A stretch of DNA of 64,000 nt, taken from contig VFFE01007601.1 of NCBI GenBank assembly GCA_008921705.1, positions 879,827 through 943,826 on the forward strand, read 5' to 3'. Below, piece after piece: positions 13,478-26,466 of this stretch (positions are counted from its first letter, which is position 1; the number at the start of each line of letters is the position of its first letter). This stretch comes from Burhinus oedicnemus (Eukaryota; Chordata; Aves; Charadriiformes; Burhinidae). The position numbers were made by a program, and so were the translations under genes. The notes below the pieces were generated by a model that saw nothing but the letters and a program-made list of their open reading frames with translations, was not told the DNA's origin and ran no database searches.

Positions 13478-15954
13478 ATGGATATTTGTAATGGCGTTTT
13501 GGGTTTTCACATTCCAAACACAGTAGTGTGGAATTCATTAATTTAGGGGAGGGATCTTACAGCATCTGCCCATCTTTTCTCCCTAGCTGTGCACCCTGCT
13601 GCTCTAAAACCTGCGGTTCCCCGGAGCATATTGGGGTTGCAAGATCCAGATGTAGAAGAGGGACAAGGATTCTTTCCCCAGTGGAATTTGACTTTTTGGC
13701 AGGCGCTATAGGCAGACAGGTGTGGGCAACTTCGGAGCTGGCTTTAGGTCTGTCACTCGATAGGGCTGCTAATGAGCTGTTTTATGCTTCCTTGCTGTAG
13801 TGGATGATGTTGTAATTCCGAGGATGGTCTCGGGTTTCCTTTTGGGAGTATTGTCCACAGCTCCTCAAGAGATCTCTGCACAGGATCTTTCATGGAGCTG
13901 TAGTTAAAGTCTTTTCTGATGCTCACATATAGTTATTCTTTTAATAAATTGGAGTGCCCACCCAGATATTGGTATGCTCAAGCATAATGCGCTGAATTAT
14001 TTTCTTCATGCCTGATGGGAGGGAATTCCACAGCGTAATTGGCTGCCCGGAGCACTGAGCAGGGTCAGAGCGTGGGGCAATGCTGTGCCTTGCAAATGGG
14101 GAAATGCCCCTTTACAGTCAGATGCCCAGTATGAGTCTGTCTGAATGAGCCTGTCTGAAAGTTTACCGGTGCGAATGTGTGGAAGTTTCAGAATTGCAGT
14201 CAGTGCCTGTGGTTGAAAACAAGCTCGGGGAGCAATTTAAGGCACCTCAACTGACTCTTGGTCAGTTTATACACTGACTTTGTCTTGCAGTTTATTTTGA
14301 ATCTGTGTTTGAGAAGTGGATTAAAATTAGGTCTTTCTTTATGTAACTATATTTTTAATTATATTGAAAAATTTTATTCTGTCACTGTGGTGTGACATGT
14401 TGATGTGCAAATCTTGGACTAAATCTTCTATTGTAAATGCAGTGAGGCTCCCATGTGAACATGAACAGCATCTTCTCAGATCTCAAATATGTTACAGCAA
14501 ATTCCCAGTGGAGGCTGAGTCTGTACTGCTGAGATGTGTCTTTGGCTGAGATGAATAGTAGATCAAGAATACAGCCTGCAGTGCTTTCTGTATTTACCTG
14601 TACTTTCCAGTAAGTTGAAAGCCATGACAATATATATTGGACATTAACTATTTCTTTTTTTTTTTGTTTTCTCAGAGTTTGAAAACCTGACCAAATATGT
14701 GTCATCTCTGAAACGTAGCTTTAGAAACAAAGCCAAGATTTTGCACATTAAGTTGAGGGAAACTTTTTTTAATAACCATTTTTCTCAGTTTTTTACCATT
14801 TTTCATTCTGACACGATGATACTTTAAAAGGAAATGCCCAGCTACTTTCAAAGCAATAAACAATGGTGTTTTGTTTGTAACCTTTTACCTTGGGGCACAG
14901 AAAAACAATCAAGGAAAAGTTTAAAAGGTTTGATTTCTTTTTTAGTGCGTACAAATATCAGTTACAAAATTTTTATGTGAGTAAATAGTTTTCAGCTGGA
15001 AAAAAAGGAAGATCCAGTTTATTTGAAATACTTCCAAATCTGTCTGTATTTGTAACAGGGTTCGCCAGGTGTCTTCTGTGGGTTTGTTCTTAAGCGTACG
15101 AAAAGCTGTTGTGAACATCTCATGTGCTCTTTCAAAGACAGTAATTCTGTTCAGATATGTATCATTCCTGCATGTGATTGTCTGCATCTACGGGAAGGTG
15201 TTACCAGATTCTCTAGCAATTACAAGCTAAGGCCAACAATATGTAAAGGCAAGCACACGGGAGTCTGACACTGCTGTGCATCCTTCTCTTGACGTATACT
15301 AGAATTTTTAAATGACGTATGAAATATTTTAAGTATCTCTGAGTAGTTCCCCACTACTCCACTTCTGTGTGATTATTTGGCCTGTTGCTTTTAGGCACTG
15401 GGGAGAAGAGAACTATTAGAAGAGGTGATTTGAAGATGGAGGGAAAAGGGGCCTTAGATTTCAGTGCAGAGAGGGCATTGCACTCACGAGGAGGAAGAGA
15501 GACAAGTGGTAAGTGAAGAGTTTGAAGGTGAGGACTAAGAACATAGCCTTCACGCCCCAGAACCTACAGAACAATTTGAAGAGGAGGAACGTACATGCAG
15601 GAGCTCTGTCATGGGTTGAAGGGGTGGGGGCCATGCAAGTGTTACGAAGGGGTGGGTGTCCCATTAGTTGAGACAGGAGATGCACGTTGAAGTTTTAGCT
15701 GTAACCTGAAAGGAAAAAGACGTGGATAGAGAAGCAGCAAAATTTGACTACCAGATTCTGGAAGGGAGAGGAGAGGACCCATAAAGTTAGCAGGGTGGAA
15801 AAGAGGACAAGCGGACAAGAGGAGGACCAAGAGCAGGGGAAGCCACAAGATACCTTGTCAGAGAAGAGAGATGGTCGGAAGTGTGAGGACCTGCCACGAG
15901 GTCAGGGGAGATGCATTAGCACTGGTCTTGTCTGGATATTTGTTGAAACTCTTT

Positions 15955-15988
15955 TCAGGTCAGTTTGGGAATATGCAAACTGACCTGA
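15955..15988. repeat. Perfect 13-bp inverted repeat with 8-base loop
   Basis: TCAGGTCAGTTTG at 15955-15967 is the exact reverse complement of CAAACTGACCTGA at 15976-15988; the loop is GGAATATG. It could form a short hairpin in RNA or a small cruciform. Too short for a microRNA precursor. Confidence 0.9.
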
Positions 15989-18900
15989 TACTATTCCCTA
16001 CCTGTTTTCTCTCATACCGTTTATCTGTCCCTTGCACAATGTGAATCAGTTCATTAATCTTTCACTCAATCCAGAGAAAGACAAGGAGAAGGCAAGTGCA
16101 TGGGCTTTTCCCTCTTTTCCCTATATCCTTCTTAATACTCGGAAAAAGCTGTATCGGAGAGGGTGACTGAGGAGCCTCTTGGGTTTTGTTACATTCTGAA
16201 GCCAGACATCCCCATCTAGTGGTTATTCCACCTTCACCCGCCGACTGCCAGTTTGGGGAGAAGGATGCCCCGCACAGCAGTGAGACCACTTGTAGCCCCT
16301 CTGTTATCTCAGTTTTTCCCTTGTGGATGACTTAAACTGCTATGAGTACAGAATAAAGTACTTAAAATATTTTTTCCAAAAGGAAATTTTTTTTACTGCT
16401 TATAATTTGCATGTGGAAAATAATTTGCTGCTATATCGAAGGGAATTATTTTACTAGTGCTTCTGACACAGCAACTGCACATGAAAATCTTTGTCATCAT
16501 AAACCTATGTAGAGTAAGAAAATAAAGCAGGATCAGCTTTGTTAACAACAAAAGACAAAAAGAATTGTTTACTAGACAGTACTTTGTGAATTAATTTATT
16601 CCATTAAGGTGAAATCATTGGGACCTAGTAGCATGTATAATAATGCAGAATCATATTTCTGCTGCAATGTAGCCCTTCGTGGCCTTTCGGAGAAAAACAT
16701 AACCACTTGTTTTTCTTGTTGGAGCCCTGCGTCCCTACAGGTTTCACCATAACTCACTGGGTTTTGTCCCGTGTTGCCGATGGGCGTTGGTGTTTGGCTG
16801 TGAGTCAGGAGCAGTTCAAGGCTGGTGTTTGTCTGAGATTTGTCCTGGCAAGAGCCGTAGTGCAGCTGCACATCACTCCCTGGCTGCGAGGGAAATAGTG
16901 GTGACAAATGTCGTCAGGCTGTCATGACCTAAGATGGGGTTTTTAGGACTGCTTGGGACTGGAGAGGGAAACAAGAAGGGAAACTCCCCTGTTACACAAA
17001 GACAAACTCAAGGCATGCGCCAGGTTGGTGATGGCAAACTCCCAGCTCCTTCCTTGCAGGAAGCTTTACAATGCTTTCTCCACCATGAGGTCCCCTCCAC
17101 CTGCGGGCAAAGAAATCTCTCGTGGACTGCAGGAATGGAGCCAGAGTTTTCTATTTCTCCTCACTCTTGGCCTTTTGCTTCCTTTTGCTTCTCTTCTTGA
17201 AGGCCCTTTTGCTTTCTCTACATAGATACATAGTCAGAGATCACAAGATAACTTGTTGGATCCTTCTTGCTGCCCTGAATTAAAAACTCTCAAGAGCCAG
17301 TCAGTATTTGCTTTTTGTCAGGTAGGGCTAAACTGTAGCCAGGTTTACAACTGTCTGCAGTTTTTGGGTGGGTATTATCCACACAACTTCCTCCGTCTGA
17401 TGCCTGGCACCTGTCACAGCACCTGGGAGTAAGTATTTTCTTACTGTGTAAACCAAGCGCTGAGTTTCTCCCTCTGAGAATCTGGGTTGGTTCTTAAATG
17501 TCTGGGAGGAAAAATTGCCTGGAGGCAGCTCCTGTTACTGATCAGGGACTGGGGTGCAAGGGGAAGGAGAAAGCGGCGGTTTATCCTTTATTCTGCGGTG
17601 GGGGAACATCTTCAGATGTGCCTGGCTGAGTACTGGGTGCCAGAGCTGGTGTCCACGCAAGTTGAATCGCTCATCTGTGTTTATTGCTGGAGATGATAGT
17701 AAGAATATTCAGCTGAAATTCTGAGAACTTGCTCCATTTCCACCTTCCTCATATGAGTATTTTTAATGTGTATTTTGTATAGTCATTTTTCATAAGATCT
17801 TTTTAGTCGAAGTGTCCTACCCAGGCACTATCTGTTCCCATAGCAGAAGCAGAACTGGTTCCACATTGCATCTGCCTTTTTTTGGGTTGATTGGTTGTGT
17901 TGGTGTTTTTTAAGGTGTAAATAACTAAAAAGCCATTGGGTGGCAGTATCAGCCAGCGAGCATCTCAATTAGTTGCTCAGCTAAATGCCAAAGTCTAAGT
18001 AAGAAAGGTTAGAAATGACAAGTTTCCTTAGATGGAAAAAATGCATTGGTTTGTATTTGAAGAGGCTGTGTTTAACTCCACACCACATATGTTTTGAAAA
18101 TCTTTTCAAAACCAATTATAACTAATGAAAAGATATAATGCATTCCAACAGGTTTGTAGTTGCAGGTAAAGCTTTTGAACCTGAAGTTCTTCTTTTCTGT
18201 GCGTAAGTTCAACCAGAAGGGGAGAGGGCTCCCTCTGATTTTATGGTCTACATGCAGTGAAATGCCAAAAAAACCCCCCAAACAAAAGCACCACCAATAA
18301 GAAAATAATGAACTTTCTGATTAGATCAGATTTAGGAAGGTAGTTATTACCTCTGCAATTGCTACCGAGACAGGTGAGTTTTTTTGAAGGACTTGGTAAT
18401 AAAGAGTCAGCTGGTGCCATTGCTTTATTGTTGTTAAAGGAATTATTCTGACACCCAGAGCTCCGACCTAGCCTTCTGGTTTAGCCAGGATGGTGACCTT
18501 TTTGCTCTAATTTCTTAAAAAGCAGAAGTCTTAATTTGTAATCTCAAAAAAAAAATTTTTTTTTAAGTGCCTATGGATGTAGAACACAATTAATCACATG
18601 CTAAGGATAAGAGAAAATGCCACGCAGGAGCTCTGGGCAGTGCCCTGTGCGCCTTTAGAGTGTGCTTGCACAGGGGCTTAGGTGCTATTTGAGCTTGGTG
18701 TTCCTGAGCTGTGCACACGCTTCAGGGTGACAGCATCTGGGCTTCACATCATACATTTGTTTTCATTTTCCTTTTATTCACTTTGCAGTTAATACAAAGC
18801 TTGCTTACGTGTTCAGCTTCACGATTGGAAAATAGTATTTGTGATGACCCACTAATTGTACATTTGGAAGCAGCAAACTTTAAATATCAATGTATTTGTA

Positions 18901-20948
18901 ATGACGTAGAACTTGTAAAACTGAGTAAGAGTGCCCACTTTAGGCTCTATTTCTAGATAAAGCTGTGTTTTCTGTAATAGGAATCGTAGTTATTTTTGTC
19001 TTGGTATATGGTGTCAGCTCAATTATAGGCGTTTTCACAGAACTACTGTTCCTTACGTTCAGGTTGTTAACTCTCAGCGCTTTTTTCCAAGTTCAAGCTG
19101 GCAAGACTACGAAAGCCGCAGGCAAATTCTAATTTGTTTGTAATATCCTTCTCTTCACAAACCCCATCCAAATGGGAACATTTTGTGTGGTACCAAAAAA
19201 AGCCCCACGATCATGTTGTTCACATCTTGCTTTCAAATGCACCAGATAATGCCACTTGTTTAAGCTTAGTCACGTCTGGGGGAATGTCAGAAGTCTGCAT
19301 CACATGAGCGGCTCCTCAGATTTCCCAGCCCGTATCAGCATGTTTTCCTGGGGAGCAGCAGAGTGGAGATGTTATTAAAATGGCTCATCCTATATGTTAG
19401 TATCGATTTAAATCTCAGGCTTATTCCTGTGATTTTCGTGCAGCGTTTCACATTTACATTCAGCTGCTTCATGTGAAAATACTGTAGTATCTTTCTTTTC
19501 TTACGGTGTACATATCAGATGGAAGAACATATATTGTAACTAACCACACTGCTTGCATTCTGGTTGACATTTTCATTTTCTGCTCAGCCCCCAGACTTAC
19601 CACCTTAGGGCAGCTTTGACCCTGCCTTTAGCTTGATTTTAAACAGTTCTATCCTCTCCACTGCATGATTTGTTTATAGACCTGGTGTTGCTTGTCCTCC
19701 TTCCCTCCTTGGAGGTCAGAAGGCCAAGAGGGCTGTTGGCACACCCTCGCCTGTGCTCTGGGTGCAAACATAGCATGCCATGGACAGGGGAAGTGCCCAG
19801 TACAACCCGGGTCTGTTCCCTACTGTCTCCTGCCTTCGTGGTGCTGGTGATAAATGCACCACATACAGAACCCGGAGATGCTCCAAAATGGATCGTTGAG
19901 CCTTTCCTCCTCAGCATCGCTTTTGGATGTTCAAGTGCCACTGTACTCATCACGCCAGCTGTGCAAACCCTTGAGAGAATGAGAGACGAGGAACCAAAAA
20001 GGCTGGCAGCACTGAAGCGTTGGGCTGTCTTACGCCTTGCTAGCGGGAGACTTTTATTCAGGACCAAATCTGCTCAGCGTGTCTGACTCTGCCCCGGGGG
20101 AGGGTGCTGGCTCTGTTCCCAGGGACTCTGATCCTGTTTCAAGAGTCAGAAATCGATTGGCGTTGCTTCGCAAGGCCTCGAGGGTGTGCTTTGTCCATCC
20201 TGTCCCCCCAGTCCCTCCCCCATGGTGCGTATGAAGTTGGACGCCCCACATGTGCCCATATAGGGAAGGGTGTAACTATCTTGTTGACATCAGCTAATCC
20301 AGCCAGGCATGCAAATGGGCAGCAGAGTGTGATGCTCACATGTAGCGTGGCAGATGGCACTTGGGACTGGGTGTCGCCATCACAGCCCCCAAGACTGACA
20401 TACAAGACAGGGAAGTAGTTTTTTTGCACACTCCTGAGAAAGCTACTGAAGAGCTGGGCTGTGGAAGCCCCATGTATTGAGCCATGCTCATTCCTAGAGG
20501 AGAAAATCAATTAATCTTTCCTGTGCTGCAAAGTAATGGCAGCTCTGCAGTGCTTTTAATTTGTACAAAATCTGTGGGTTGCATTAGGTGAAAATAGCTG
20601 AGCAGGACAAGAAGTCTTGCAGTAAACACTATTGGTGAAAGCCTAGCTGAACACGTCCTTCTTTTCCAGTTGTATGGCCAAATGAGACAAAACCCAACTA
20701 AATGCTTTGTTACTGAGTTTTTATCAATGATATCTAGCTAGGTCGCTTTAAGTTACCCATATGCTAATGGTGGAGTGGGCAGCAGAGCTGATTGTGTGTA
20801 TTATTTTCTTTCAAACTCCAATGACGAACAGAGGCTTTGCCTTCAGTAGACAAATCAGGCAGCGAAAGCATCTGAAGGTGTTACTGACACTGAGACCACA
20901 GGCCAGATCACAGACAGAAGACCCAACTGAAGCCTTACTAAATCTGAT

Positions 20949-20970
20949 GAGAGAGAGAGAGAGAGAGAGA
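20949..20970. repeat. (GA)11 microsatellite
   Basis: Eleven uninterrupted GA units in intron 1; likely polymorphic. Confidence 0.97.
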
Positions 20971-21504
20971 CTTCAAGACTGATCTGTTGTGCTGGAGGCT
21001 TTTAGGTAATCCAATTAGGTAATTGAAAAGTGAGGCAGGCACCTATAGAAACTGCTCAAGATCTCTTTATAATTGTGTTGTAATGCTTACACTACCCTCA
21101 GCTGCTGTCCCATCCACCATATTGTTTCCCTGTATGATAACAAACCACTGCATTCACTGTGGACTGCAATACAAAACCCAGTAGGAGTGATAGAAAAGTA
21201 GGAAAAACATCATTAAGGCAGGTAACCATTGTCTGCCTGGAGATGGGAACTAGCCAGCAGTAGTGCGGAAGGCCAGCACACATGGGTGACTGGGGATTTA
21301 CTGGTCTTGTTTAAAATCTAACTATTTTCTCTGCTAAATCGTATTTTCTACAGAGCTAAACTACTTGCGTTGAAGTATTTCACCAGCGCAGTAGTTGAAC
21401 CAGCTACAGAACAAGTGTGGATGGTGGACACATGAGCAAACCCTGTACGCTTCCTTCTGGGCTTTCGGAGGTTTGCATTTGCTTGTCATCTCAGCTCGGC
21501 AGAG

Positions 21505-21650
21505 GTTTTCTTGACTAGAAAGGACCATTAAACAATCGAGTCTGACCTTAGGTGTAACACAGATGTCTCATCCCGTGACACTCAGAGGGTGCTTTGACCC
21601 TCCCAAAACCAGGTGTTAGAGCACATCCCAGCAGATCCAATGCCAGGGGA
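21505..21650 (-). mobile_element. Probable ancient CR1 3'-end relic
   Basis: The plus strand reads agaaaggaccattaaacaat, cgagtctgaccttaggtgta, acacagatgtctcatccc, then aaccaggtgttagagcacat. This follows the order of the antisense 3' end of old sauropsid CR1 families (ggaccattgtgatcatctagtctgacct..cataacacagg..gttgagctagagcat). It is diverged and short; the limits are uncertain. Confidence 0.5.
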
Positions 21651-23475
21651 GCAGGAGTGACCCTGACCCTGGCAGCAGCACTACACTGTAGTCTGGATAG
21701 TTTACACGGCAGTTAGATTTGATGCTGCCAGTCTCTGAAGCCTTACTCTCTACAGACACTAGAGCAACGAAAGAAATAAGTTAGAAATGCCTGTTTCAAC
21801 ATCTAACAGCAGCTGCACCCATAATCCTAGAAGACTAAGGTTTGTCACTGTTTCTTGATGTCATGTTGAAGTATTTATGAACTTTGAATGGGTTTGCTAG
21901 TGGCTCTCCAAAAATGTTGATGTCCAGGCACCCAAAAATTTTGGAATCACAGTTTGTGGAGTATTTCTAGTCTTTAATTTATTAGTTGAGATATAGATAT
22001 GCAAGACAGATGTTCGCTTTTCCTCTGTAGATGAAGTTGTCTGATTCCAGTCCCAGTAAGAAAGCTCGTTTGCTGTCCTGCCAAATCAGGCTGTAATGCT
22101 GGCGGCAAAAAGAATTGTAGCTGGATCTTTTTTAATCATTTGTTTGAATATTACTATACAGAGCAGGATGAGAGCTCAGGAGGAGTGACTGGCTAAGGTA
22201 AAATCACAAAAAATACATATGAAGTTTTCTGCATGAACTGTGAAGACAGCTTCTTTATCTCTTCTTGCTTGAGGGAAGAAAACACCGCTCTGTTTTACTG
22301 CATATGTCATTATAAAAATTGAGAATAATATAACAAACACCTTTAAAAAACTTGTTTGATTGTTATAGAAATACCGAAATTCTTACAGCAGATCCAACCA
22401 CAATTCTGTGTGGCAGTGTCTCATTTCTTAGGGTATTACAGAAAGCATGACTATAAAGCTCATTTTTGTGGAATATGGAGATAAGCTTCCAACCCCCACA
22501 CTGTAGATGGTGGTTTATGCCAGGAGATTTTCAGGCTCATGTTCCATCCAGATATCAGGATGTGTTGTTTATTCAATAATCTCTGAGTGGGGATACTCCC
22601 ATATCTGGAGATCTCAGTCCATTTTTTTTTTAAATTCTGCTGTTTAAATATTCAAATTGATCCGTCACATCCCTGCTTGGCTTGCATTGATGCATCTGAC
22701 TTTTCAGGCTGTTTTCCAAATGACGTACTGATGTTTTTTGTAACAGTAATTCTACGATCCAGAAGCTCTGGAGATAGGGACAGAATTTGAATTTTTTTGT
22801 GCTTGCTGTAACAAAAAGAGATTTTTAAATACATTAAGGGATATCAGAGTCCAGAGATTATGCTAGGCAATTTATATGAAAAGATTGACCTCTGAATTAG
22901 AAAATCATGCCGAAACAATCCCCAAGTAGAGTATTAGAGAGCAAAATTTCCTGAAAAGCTGCACCACAGGACTTCCTGCTCCTCATCAGATATATTATTG
23001 CCTTTGACCCAATGTTTTCTCTGCATGTGTGCTAGCTGCTCAGTTAAAATTTGTTCTCAGCTGCATTACTTCAGCTTTACTTTTTTTTTTTTTTTGGTGA
23101 TACAAGGGGTCTGAATGATTTTATTTTTTTTTCCTTACTCCCACTTACATTCAAAAACTGCCAGTGAGCCTTTCTAGCCTCACCAGCCCCTGGAAGCATC
23201 ATATTGCCTTAGCAGAGGGCGTCAGGCAGTTGGAGACCTGCATGTGCCTCAAGGTGGGTATTGAGCTAGCACCTTGTTCCTATCGGAAAACAATGAAAAG
23301 GCTCCCAGCTGAAATTTAACCAGTTGAGAGGCTTCACCATCTCTCTCTGAAGTGGATTCACTTTCAAAAGTAATACTTATTTTTGATCATTTTTAATTAA
23401 GGTAGCAAAAAAAGACTGGAAAGATGCATTATAGCGAATGTTAACTGGTTTATTCTGAATGGCAGGTCTCGTCTT

Positions 23476-23496
23476 GGGGGGGAGTCGGGGAGGGGA
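23476..23496 (+). other. Potential G-quadruplex
   Basis: Seven G, then AGTC, four G, A, four G: four G-triplets with short loops can be drawn. It lies directly before the polypyrimidine tract. Folding is not shown. Confidence 0.4.
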
Positions 23497-23511
23497 AGGA
23501 CTAGCTGCTGG

Positions 23512-23546
23512 TTTCTTTCTTTTTTCTTTTCTTTTTTCTTCCCCAG
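23512..23546 (+). promoter_or_regulatory. Very strong polypyrimidine tract plus AG (cryptic 3' splice site)
   Basis: About 30 uninterrupted pyrimidines (tttctttcttttttcttttc and on to ttcccc) end in cag at 23544-23546, followed by CTCAGCAG. This is as strong a splice acceptor as any used by the gene, but no matching coding exon is known to me. A G-rich run (23476-23496) lies just upstream. Confidence 0.45.
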
Positions 23547-23859
23547 CTCAGCAGATAGATGAGGCGAGGACATGCCACAAAGATGAGATTTACCAGATTG
23601 CCTGGAACGCTGTCGTTTTGGGGCAAGTTCTTTCCCTGGGTGCGAAGCGAAATACTAGTATCTGATGACAGATGAAGATGCAGGTTTAGGGAAAACTGTA
23701 GAGCTGAGAGAGTGAATCTTTTTCCCTCTCCGCAGAGATCGGCGAGCTTGCAGCCTGTGTGCTAGAGAGCCTTTTCTGAAATCAAACCGTCCGTGTTGCT
23801 CGCCTCGCTTTCCTTCGTCATTGGCCTGCTCGGACTCGGTGGAAAAAATGCAAGTCCAT

Positions 23860-24010
23860 CTGCTGACACAGTCCAGTTGGCCGGCACTGCCCGTGCCGCC
23901 GATCCGGCCGGCAGCTGCAGGCAGGGAGGAACCTGCAGCGTGCAGTCACAAGCCATATGCGGGCAGCGGTGGGGATTAGCTCTGCTCCTGGCCGGAAAGG
24001 TCTCAACGCG
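23860..24010. other. GC-rich block in intron 1
   Basis: Contains gcccgtgccgccgatccggc, cggcagctgcaggcagggag and further CpG dinucleotides. It is the first of three GC-rich patches within 6 kb. No open frame with recognisable content. Confidence 0.3.
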
Positions 24011-25784
24011 GTTCCCAGGCTGAACTCGCCATATGTGTTTCACATGATCATCCTGAGGGTGACATGAAATGGAGAGTTCAGAGTCAAGTGAAAGTTGGTT
24101 TGTGTTTCTTCATCCTGTTTAATGTGATGCAGATGCAGAGGAGAGCGTGAGGGCGTCTGTGCCGGGGGGGAGATGCGACAGGCTGTAGAAAAGCCCCCTA
24201 GGTCTTACTAATTCCTTCTCCTTCCCCAGAATTTTCCGCTGTTTGCTGATGGGAGTTGCATGTGTGAAGGAACACCCTTGGACCACCTGTTAGGCGCCCT
24301 TCCCCTTTCGGTCACAGTCTTTGCCATCTCTTAAAGATAAGGCTTTTTTTATTTGGAGAAAAGCCAGAAACTTGAACAGTCATTTTCTCCTTTGGAGAGG
24401 TGGGGAGAGCATGCTGAGGTGGCACAGGGAGAAAGAAAGAAGGCAGGAAAGAAAGTGAGAAAATGTGGATGGAGGCTCCTCCGGGCTCCACTGTGAGCGA
24501 GTGTGAAGTATTGCAGAATCACAATTTATTTTTTTAAAGGAAAGAGGTGCGTATTCACAGGCCGATTCAGTTTGTGGTTTGACTTAGTGCAAAGTAATTT
24601 TGGAAACGGCATCTTCCATAGAAGGATCATGTCACATACAGAATGCCACTGCTACTGCAAAAGGTTTCCAGACTAATGTTGTTAATTGCAAATAGGAAGT
24701 TTAACAAGCTCTTGCTGTGTCCCAGGAGGTTAGGAGAGTGGCCAGCTAAATAGCTGTAAGGAGAGTGGTCTGATGGGCTGAAGGGACTAATGTACCCTAG
24801 GCAAATATAGGAATACTTGGCTTATTTTGATCTTTGGATACGGGAGAACAGCTCATTTATTTCTTATTGACGTATACACTGTGGTATGTTAGAAGCAGGG
24901 ACAGGAAAACAGCATTTTTTGTGTCTATGTTAATTTTTGAGTAATGTGACATAAGGGAAAGATAAGTGATTTTGACATCCAGATGTAAAGTATAAAATAT
25001 TTTGGTTTAGGAAGGTGCAAAACTCAAGTCTTGAAAAGCTTTGATTTAACCAGGATGGATTGGCAACGAGGAGAGACCTGCTGAGGTAACTCATCAAATA
25101 CCGCATTACGGATGTGCAGGTTTTGCATTGCCTCTTGCCCTTGCTTTAGAGTCCCGGCAGAGCCTGTGGCGCAGGTCAGCGGCCGTATATGTTTGGGGCA
25201 GTGGATTAAGGCTGGACGATGAATTTCCTTTCTGTTGACCGTTTCTGAGCAGGCAAGTAGCTGACTTGAGCAACATTACCCCAAATAACAACAGTGTCTT
25301 TCCTCAAAACCTCAACTGTCCTTGAGAGGCAGCAAGTCTGAACGCAGCCAAATTGCTCAGGGGTTAAAACATGGTGTATTTAAGTGTGCGTTTTAAGAAA
25401 TTCTTAAAACTATAGCTGGGTAATGCTTGTGCCTTACAGAGCAAGGGCTCGCTTTGTAAAAGTCAGTCTCTCCGTCCTCGTTAGCGTGCCGCGTTTTTTC
25501 CACAGTTCACCTAATTAGACTGTGACCCTCTCCCCGGTAGGATCTCATGGCATTACACTGTGCAGAAACACAATTTTGGTGCCGATACGTGAAGAGACCG
25601 AGAACATATGGCATAAACATCAACCGATATTGTTTGCCATCCACACTTGCTGCGTGTAATGCAACAAGACCGGCTCCCAGCGGCCACGTGATCCGCCTTC
25701 CAGTCCTCCATTTGGGGTGGGGTGGGTTTTTTTTTTTCATTCCTGAAGTTGTGACTTTCTGGAAGGAAGCTTGTAAATAGTCGG

Positions 25785-26010
25785 GGCGCAGAGAGCAGGT
25801 AGAATGTCAGTGGGATGTTACCGGGAGGCATGTGCGCAACGCTGACATCGGCTCCTGGCCGCGCTTCCGCCGCACCAGCTCGCTGCTCCCGGCAGCCCTA
25901 TATGTTGCAAGAAGGTAGGATCGCGTCATGTCACCCGCGTTCTCCCACCGCCGCGCCGAAACGCCTGTCTCCCCTGTCTCTAGCAAGGAGGGACGCTAAT
26001 TTGCCAAGCG
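25785..26010. promoter_or_regulatory. CpG-rich island in intron 1
   Basis: About 225 bases with dense CpG (ggccgcgcttccgccgcacc, gatcgcgtc, cacccgcg, ccgccgcgccgaaacgcc), standing out from AT-rich surroundings. It holds tatatgttgcaagaag|gtagga, a plausible splice donor. CpG islands inside long first introns can be alternative promoters, but there is no direct evidence of transcription. A first exon ending at this donor would join exon 2 out of frame in the frame of the nearest ATG. Confidence 0.4.
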
Positions 26011-26446
26011 GAGTATCTTAGTGATCTTTAAAATTCAGTTTTTAAGTACAGCTCTTCCCGTAGCGAAGGGAAAAGGCAGGCGTGCGCAGCTCTGGCGGTA
26101 ACAGCTAACTGGGATTTCAAATTAACGATACGATCTGGTTTGCGCCGTAGCTTCTTATAGTGCTTAGCTTTTTTGTAATACCAGGGCTTTTATACTTTAA
26201 AAGACATTCCATACCAAATTGTATCCTATTGATTTGCCATGGTTAACCACCCTGTAATAAGACTTATAGTCTGTGTGAGTAGACACAAAGCAGAATTATA
26301 TTAATGTCATTTACAACCAGTGGGCACAGAATTATTTGCAAAACGCGAAAGAAGTCAAAATACCAAAATATTTCAAAGACAGTTGAATTTGGAAATGCTT
26401 TCATTAAGCTATGACTAGGGTTCCTTGGAATAAAAAAAAAAAAAAA

Positions 26447-26466
26447 NNNNNNNNNNNNNNNNNNNN
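26447..26466. other. Assembly gap (20 N)
   Basis: Twenty N lie between a poly(A) run (ends 26446) and a T-rich run (26467 onward). The placement between homopolymers suggests a sequencing or assembly break; the true length of missing sequence is unknown. Any open frame crossing it is meaningless. Confidence 0.99.

Noticed and set aside
19639..20086. Overlapping open frames of about 140 codons on both strands
   Set aside because: Open on both strands over the same bases with no recognisable motif. I considered a decayed retrocopy but could not identify a source.
25815..26021. CpG-rich open frame as the missing RBM20 exon 1
   Set aside because: Its translation does not resemble the RBM20 N-terminus (no proline run, no PQIIQN end), and its donor phase does not fit exon 2.
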